Below are positions 59,557 through 64,000 of a stretch of 64,000 nucleotides of DNA, piece by piece. The stretch spans positions 1,798,001 to 1,862,000 of the forward strand of contig NZ_FUIH01000007.1 of assembly GCF_900162695.1 (NCBI RefSeq). Direction: 5' to 3'. The notes under the pieces are model-generated. The model was not told where the DNA came from. It searched no databases and saw only the letters and a program-made list of their open reading frames with translations. The stretch is from Virgibacillus siamensis. GTDB taxonomy: Bacteria > Bacillota > Bacilli > Bacillales > Amphibacillaceae. The translations under genes and the position numbers were made by a program. Each line of letters opens with the position of its first letter. Position 1 is the first letter of the stretch.

Positions 59557-60973
59557 AAGAAAGCCAACCTGTTACAGTATCCCAGGCTTTTTTGGCAGTA
59601 TCTTTTACCGCGTTACCAGCTTTTTTAGCTAAAGATTTTCCAGTATCCCAAAGGTTTCCTTTCCAATTATCCGCAAATAGCTTTACGCCTTTAGATACTA
59701 CATATATCCCTGCACCCGCTGCGGCAAGACCAGCACCTATCGCTTGCCCCCCGGGTATCGCCATTGATACACCACCAGCACTCATTAAGGTTTCTCCAAA
59801 GTTTGCTCCGATATCCGCACCAGCCGATGTCACTTCGGTTCCCGAAGCATCACTACCAACTTTATCCACGAATGTACTTATACTTTGGCCAGTTTTATAT
59901 GCAGATACAGCAGTATTTACAGCGGATAAACCTGCATTAAATTTGGATAATGCCCCCATACTTTGCCAAGTACCTTTGATCTTGGAAAAATCAGTATTAT
60001 GTAGTAGCTTTGAGCCTGAATCACGAAATAATTCAGCATACTTACCAATACTTGATGTACTTGAAACACTTTGTGAGGCTTTTTGTGCTGACTCTGAAAC
60101 ATCGGCGAATTTTTTTGCCATTCCCCGAATGTCTCTCACGTTATCATATGCGTCATAGCCTTTGAACCCTGCATCAACAGCACTTACAAACTCATTATCA
60201 CCCAAAAACAACTTCGTGCTATTGAGTAAAAAATTTGAGCCAAATTTCCATGGTCTGAATTTTCCTCCCTCAATTCCGAGGGCATAATTCAAACTATCAT
60301 TAACAAAGTTTGCACTACTGTTTGCCACATCATTTACTAAATAATGCCCTGCCTTGTAAAAAGGAGAGTCATAGAAAGACTGATTATCGGTGGTGTTTCC
60401 AGAAAATCCAGAATTTGACCAAGGGGCATACTGAAAACCAATTCCCGGATAACCCGATAATGCCCATGGATTTCCTGTTGTTGTCTCTCCATTAAATCCA
60501 TCCCTGGTCCATGGATTTCCATCTGTTTCATTTCCATTAAATCCATCTTTGGTCCATGAATTCCCGTCTGTTTCATTCCCGTTAAAGCCGTCTTTAGTCC
60601 AGGGATTTCCGTCTGTTTCATTCCCGTTAAAGCCGTCTTTAGTCCAGGGATTTCCGTCTGTTCCATTTCCATTAAAGCCGTCTTTAGTCCAGCCTTCCAT
60701 ATACCAGGGGAGGCTGCTCCATTCATAACCTAACCAATCTGTTCCCTCAGTACCTTCCCAGTCAGAACCTTCCCATGGACTGCCATCCCATTCAAGTTCA
60801 GATCCATCCCAAGGATTCCCATTCCATTTATCTCCTGACCAGGTATCACCTTCCCAGGTATCACCCGACCATGAACTGACAGCGTATACTGTAGGTGTCA
60901 ATACCGGAAAAAAAGCAATAAATGAAATTGAAATCAAAATTAATAACTTTTTTATCCAATTGTCAATGTCCAT
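59555..60973 (-). CDS. Secreted W-x-G repeat protein B
   Basis: 472 residues. A signal peptide (hydrophobic 12-25) ends near TVYAVSS. W-x-G pentapeptides (WSGDT, WEGDT, WNGNP, WDGS...) fill about 35-80, followed by five 15-residue repeats of the kind NGNETDGNPWTKDGF to about residue 165. A middle domain (AGHYLVNDVANSSANFVNDS) and the hydrophobic C-terminal domain follow: GGQAIGAGLAAAGAGIYVVS, then DNWKGNLWDTGKSLAKKAGN and a terminal amphipathic helix ending WDTVTGWLS. Domain order is the same as in protein A although the 15-residue repeats differ. Start uncertain (ATG 60973 or GTG 60976). Confidence 0.82.
   Translation of the reverse strand: MDIDNWIKKLLILISISFIAFFPVLTPTVYAVSSWSGDTWEGDTWSGDKWNGNPWDGSELEWDGSPWEGSDWEGTEGTDWLGYEWSSLPWYMEGWTKDGFNGNGTDGNPWTKDGFNGNETDGNPWTKDGFNGNETDGNSWTKDGFNGNETDGNPWTRDGFNGETTTGNPWALSGYPGIGFQYAPWSNSGFSGNTTDNQSFYDSPFYKAGHYLVNDVANSSANFVNDSLNYALGIEGGKFRPWKFGSNFLLNSTKLFLGDNEFVSAVDAGFKGYDAYDNVRDIRGMAKKFADVSESAQKASQSVSSTSSIGKYAELFRDSGSKLLHNTDFSKIKGTWQSMGALSKFNAGLSAVNTAVSAYKTGQSISTFVDKVGSDASGTEVTSAGADIGANFGETLMSAGGVSMAIPGGQAIGAGLAAAGAGIYVVSKGVKLFADNWKGNLWDTGKSLAKKAGNAVKDTAKKAWDTVTGWLS
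60505..60684 (-). repeat. Four 45-bp tandem repeats coding NPWTKDGF-type units
   Basis: Units begin at 60505, 60550, 60595 and 60640, with a partial fifth at 60685. The period equals that of the unrelated repeats in protein A. Confidence 0.9.
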
Positions 60974-61001
60974 CACCCCGTTAATTCATTAATTCTGGGT
61001 G

Positions 61002-62408
61002 TTATTTCTGTGCCTGTGTATCAAACTTTTCTTGAACAGTCTTTTTGGTTTTTTTGATATTTTCAGCACTGATGTTTTCCAAGTTTTCACCAATAACATC
61101 ATTCAATTCTTTAATATGATCATTAATTTTTTCTGCCATATCTTTCATTTTTTGTTCCTGATCAAATGTAATTTTCTCCATCTCTTCTAACATGCTTACT
61201 ACTGTTACCAAATGGTTACCCTGTGAAAGCGCGTTAGAGTACCAATCATTGGTAAGTTCCAATATGTCGAATGAGTTTTCAACACTTTTGGCGTCAAGGT
61301 CATCAATTGCATCTTCTTTCCATTCTTCCCATGCTTCAAGAACTTCTTCAGCACGCTCAAACTCCTCTTTTAGCCCTTTCGGATCGTTTACAGTTGAATA
61401 TATCCCATCAGACACTTCCGCCATTTCCTGTAATTGCTTTTGAGCTTTTGCATCAGCCTGGTAACCGATTATATTTATAATTGGTTTTGAATTTGCTTTT
61501 GAAAGAGATTCAGCAACCTTTACAGGATTTCCACCGCAAGTACCTATCCCATCGCTGACAAGGTAAATCAAATTGGTATTATTTTTTGCATCATATTTTT
61601 TTAAAGCTTTTTTAGATTGTTTCAATGATGCGGCTATCGGGGTCCAGCCCTTCGGTGAAAATTTATTCAATGACTTTTGAAATTTAGCTTCTTTATATGG
61701 TGCAAATCCATACACTTGCTCAATTGCATTACATGACATCTTTTTATCAGCATCCGAACCTGAGCCTTTATGTCCATAAACCCGTAATGATACATTTGCT
61801 TTTTCAGGAACAGTCTTTAAGAAATTATTAATCGCTTCTTTTGCGAGTTCCATCCTGGTTTTACCATCTGCCCCCACTGCTGCCATACTTCCACTGGAGT
61901 CTAATATAATCTCTATATTATAGTTTTCTTTGAAATGATAGCGTGAGTCAGGTAAATCAGGATTGCCAAACGAGGCAAACTCCCATTTCTTAATCATGTC
62001 TTTCGGATTTGGCAAATCTTCTGCAACTAACCAATACATATATGCCAAATATTTATTCATTTCATCTTTTGATGCATTTTCACTCATATTCGGTAACTTT
62101 TTCAATTGCTTTTTTACTTTTTTTTCATTGTCATGAACGCTTTTACCCGCAAACATACCTGGCTTTTGTGAAACAAAGCCAGATACATCTGTCGGGATTG
62201 GCTGTACCTGTTCTAAAATAGTGTTATTTTGTGATTCATTATCAGCCTCTGACGAATCACTGCCTTCTTTTGATTTTGCTGCAGTATCTTCCCCATTGGA
62301 TACTTCTGTATCAGTAGCATTTTCTTCGTCATCTTTATCGTCACTGCAACCTGCAATAATAAAAATCATAGATACTATTAAGAACATATAGAATATCTTT
62401 TTAGACAT
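61002..62408 (-). CDS. von Willebrand factor A lipoprotein, copy 3 of 3
   Basis: A 468-residue lipoprotein (lipobox IAGC, Cys about 21) with an acidic Ser/Asp/Glu linker to about 70. The vWA domain spans about 165-345 with MIDAS residues in ILDSSGSMAAVG, GWTPIAASLK and LVSDGIGTCGG; the cysteines MSCNAIEQVYG and GTCGG are kept. A C-terminal coiled coil follows (MEKITFDQEQKMKDMAEKIN). It is about two-thirds identical to the copy at 49080. It sits between the pilin gene and the secreted repeat gene B. Confidence 0.88.
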   Translation of the reverse strand: MSKKIFYMFLIVSMIFIIAGCSDDKDDEENATDTEVSNGEDTAAKSKEGSDSSEADNESQNNTILEQVQPIPTDVSGFVSQKPGMFAGKSVHDNEKKVKKQLKKLPNMSENASKDEMNKYLAYMYWLVAEDLPNPKDMIKKWEFASFGNPDLPDSRYHFKENYNIEIILDSSGSMAAVGADGKTRMELAKEAINNFLKTVPEKANVSLRVYGHKGSGSDADKKMSCNAIEQVYGFAPYKEAKFQKSLNKFSPKGWTPIAASLKQSKKALKKYDAKNNTNLIYLVSDGIGTCGGNPVKVAESLSKANSKPIINIIGYQADAKAQKQLQEMAEVSDGIYSTVNDPKGLKEEFERAEEVLEAWEEWKEDAIDDLDAKSVENSFDILELTNDWYSNALSQGNHLVTVVSMLEEMEKITFDQEQKMKDMAEKINDHIKELNDVIGENLENISAENIKKTKKTVQEKFDTQAQK

Positions 62409-62452
62409 GTAGTAAAGGTCCCCTTATTTCTTACAATATAATCTATATTTAG

Positions 62453-62662
62453 TTAGCCAATATCTTCGATTAGCTCATTAAACTTATCAACAAGGGTATC
62501 TCCAAAATCCCCACCACTGAATGCCTGAGAAACAACACCAACTAGAATAACAATTACCGCTGCAATACCAATCCACTCAAGTGTTTGAGATCCTTTTTCA
62601 TCCTGCTTTAATTCCTCAACTCTGTTCATAGCCTTTGCGTAAATTCCATTCATAAATTTCAT
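62453..62662 (-). CDS. Flp-type pilin-like protein
   Basis: 69 residues. A basic/acidic 26-residue leader, then GSQTLEWIGIAAVIVILVGVV: a small residue, the conserved Glu at +5-like position and a hydrophobic helix, as in class III Flp pilins that TadV cleaves. The C-terminal 20 residues are acidic (GGDFGDTLVDKFNELIEDIG). AGGAGG precedes the ATG. It follows tadC by 20 nt; it is the likely major subunit of the Tad filament. Confidence 0.83.
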   Translation of the reverse strand: MKFMNGIYAKAMNRVEELKQDEKGSQTLEWIGIAAVIVILVGVVSQAFSGGDFGDTLVDKFNELIEDIG

Positions 62663-62681
62663 TTAAAATTCCTCCTAGTTT

Positions 62682-63617
62682 TTAAAATAAATTAAAAATA
62701 CTATTTTCACCCATCAACATATTCATGATCATTAAGCCAGCGATCATTAATATGGAAACAGGTGCGATTAAAAATGTTGTTACCAATGTTACTTTCGGCG
62801 ATGCTTTTGCCGCCAACTCTTTCACTTGTTCCTGCCGTATTTTCCTTAACTCTTCCGCTTGAATTTTGAACGTTTTTGCTATCGGTATTCCAAGGTCCAT
62901 TCCTTGTATAAGTGCCTTTATCAATGATTGAAATTCTTCATTATCGTTTCGTTTCAGCAGTTCACGATATGCTTTTTCTCTTGGAACACCAAGGTCGATT
63001 TCCTGATTGAATCGTGTGAACTCTTCACGAATTGGACCGTCGAAATATCGAATCACCTCCCTTAATGCATGATCCAGACTAACTCCCGCCTGTAAACTGG
63101 TACTTACCGTATCCATAAAATCGGGCAAGTCTCTTCGAATTAACGTTTGACGTTTCTTTGCCTCCCTTCGTACCAGAATAATCGGTATGAAATAACCGAT
63201 TAGTGGATTAAATATAATCATATATTGAGAGAATGGCAGGCCAATAACCATGGATAACAATCCGGAAAAGAAACCGATAATAAATAAAAACATTTTCAAT
63301 CCCTGAAAACGGGAAACAGTCAGTTTTAATGGGTTTCCGGATTTTCTCAGCCATTCTTCCACCATATGGTTCTCACTGAAAAAATTAATTCTTTGCCCCA
63401 AATCCGCAAAATCGTCGGCATAATTTGTGATACGACTAAAAAGTTCAGCTCTTCGGTTTTTCTTTTTTACTTTTTTCTCAAATGGATCGATGTGTGTTAC
63501 ATCTGCAACATGATCGATTGCAAATCTTTTCTCACGAAGAAAACTCCAGAAGTGTTTCATTGCAATCAGACAGCAGAACCAAAAAGCAATTATTGTTAAA
63601 ATTATTAATGCATCCAT
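62682..63617 (-). CDS. TadC-like type II secretion/Flp assembly membrane protein
   Basis: 311 residues. T2SSF domain with DLPDFMDTVSTSLQAGVSLDHALREV near residue 150 and ALIQGMDLGIPIAKTFKIQAEELRKIRQEQ near residue 225; about four hydrophobic segments (residues 1-20, 95-135, 265-300). TadC pairs with TadB to form the inner-membrane platform moved by the TadA ATPase. Its ATG follows the tadB stop by 3 nt, with AAAGGTG inside the end of tadB. Confidence 0.93.
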   Translation of the reverse strand: MDALIILTIIAFWFCCLIAMKHFWSFLREKRFAIDHVADVTHIDPFEKKVKKKNRRAELFSRITNYADDFADLGQRINFFSENHMVEEWLRKSGNPLKLTVSRFQGLKMFLFIIGFFSGLLSMVIGLPFSQYMIIFNPLIGYFIPIILVRREAKKRQTLIRRDLPDFMDTVSTSLQAGVSLDHALREVIRYFDGPIREEFTRFNQEIDLGVPREKAYRELLKRNDNEEFQSLIKALIQGMDLGIPIAKTFKIQAEELRKIRQEQVKELAAKASPKVTLVTTFLIAPVSILMIAGLMIMNMLMGENSIFNLF

Positions 63618-63620
63618 AAA

Positions 63621-64000
63621 CTACACCTTTATATTCGTAATTTTTCGAATCAGGAAAAACGATAAAAGAATTGCGACAATAAATATAACCAATATAATTA
63701 AGCCGAATCCTGAAAATAGTGGTTCAATAAAACCATCAATTACATTATTCATGACCAACAGCAGGAATATGGGCAATGCAGGTACAATAAAAGATATATA
63801 TTTTTCTTCAGAAGTCATCGTTTTGATAACTTGATCTAGTACCTTTCGTTCTTCAAACGTATCCGCCATTGTATCCAGTGTTAATGCCAGGTTTCCACCT
63901 GTCTTTTTCTGAATCAGGAGGGTAGCGATAAATAGATTAAAATCCCTTGATTTATTCCGCTTTTGCACGGACCGGAAAGTCTTTTCCATCGTCACTCCGA
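63621..64000 (-). CDS. TadB-like assembly membrane protein, C-terminal part, truncated by window edge
   Basis: The frame is open to the right edge (about 126 codons seen, including GVTMEKTFRSVQKRNKSRDF). The T2SSF motif DFNLFIATLLIQKKTGGNLALTLDTMADTF is typical of TadB and is followed by two or three membrane helices. TadB is usually about 300 residues, so the N-terminal half and probably tadA and tadZ lie beyond the window. An internal Met at 63995 is not taken as start. Confidence 0.92.
   Translation of the reverse strand, partial: GVTMEKTFRSVQKRNKSRDFNLFIATLLIQKKTGGNLALTLDTMADTFEERKVLDQVIKTMTSEEKYISFIVPALPIFLLLVMNNVIDGFIEPLFSGFGLIILVIFIVAILLSFFLIRKITNIKV

Noticed and set aside
60337..60726. 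129-residue minus-strand repeat ORF
   Set aside because: Another reading frame of the 45-bp repeats of protein B.

Overview
The window reads as a low-GC Gram-positive chromosome from a Bacillaceae member, most likely the Virgibacillus/Lentibacillus/Oceanobacillus group. This rests on near B. subtilis-like gene neighbourhoods (asnB-metK-pckA-ytlCD-ytkD; the men cluster; yugO-yugI-pgi-patB-kapB; yuiD-yuiC-yuiB-yumC; dapF-yuzD-yutI-yutH-yutG-yutF-yutE), sigma-A and sigma-B type promoters, S-box and FMN riboswitches, a Fur box, and many GTG/TTG starts behind strong Shine-Dalgarno sequences. The genus is inferred, not shown.

Layout. 1-9.9 kb: 5' part of asnB, metK under an S-box riboswitch, pckA, an ABC pair (ytlC/ytlD type) without its binding protein, ytkD, two small hypotheticals and an orphan Fur-controlled siderophore-type ATPase. 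9.9-20.4 kb: a multi-span channel-like protein, then the menaquinone cluster menF-D-H-B-E reading leftward with menA and a menI-like thioesterase diverging from it, then ribU with an FMN riboswitch. 20.5-27 kb: a periodic 20-21 nt repeat array, a large secreted S8 protease and an M42 peptidase. 27-47.7 kb: mostly housekeeping genes, including a K+ channel, pgi caught between 270-bp inverted repeats, a candidate sigma-B small RNA, patB, a SodC-like lipoprotein, KhtTU antiporter, HPr, deoD, bioY, a ferredoxin-NADP reductase, Fe-S carriers and dapF.

47.7-49.1 kb is an intact IS256-family insertion with an exact 8-bp target duplication. It lies directly downstream of a leftward gene block that fills 49.1 kb to the right edge. 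That block encodes a Tad/Flp-type pilus or secretion apparatus (TadB, TadC, a Flp-like pilin, TadE- and TadG-like pseudopilins), three lipid-anchored von Willebrand A proteins, two secreted proteins with N-terminal W-x-G pentapeptide repeats followed by 15-residue repeats and a shared hydrophobic C-terminal domain, two paralogous cytosolic partner proteins, two paralogous multi-span membrane proteins and further small lipoprotein/membrane genes. The block contains an internal duplication (secreted repeat protein + cytosolic partner + membrane protein, twice). It is the best candidate for a poorly described system: a Gram-positive Tad machine with dedicated repeat-rich surface or effector proteins.

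Intergenic DNA is unusually rich in repeats: three palindromic terminator-like elements (1.5, 6.9 and 37.5 kb), one of them interrupted by a second repeat family; two nearly identical 270-bp inverted copies around pgi; and two arrays of about 20.5-nt units sharing the core ATCAAC/GTTGAT.
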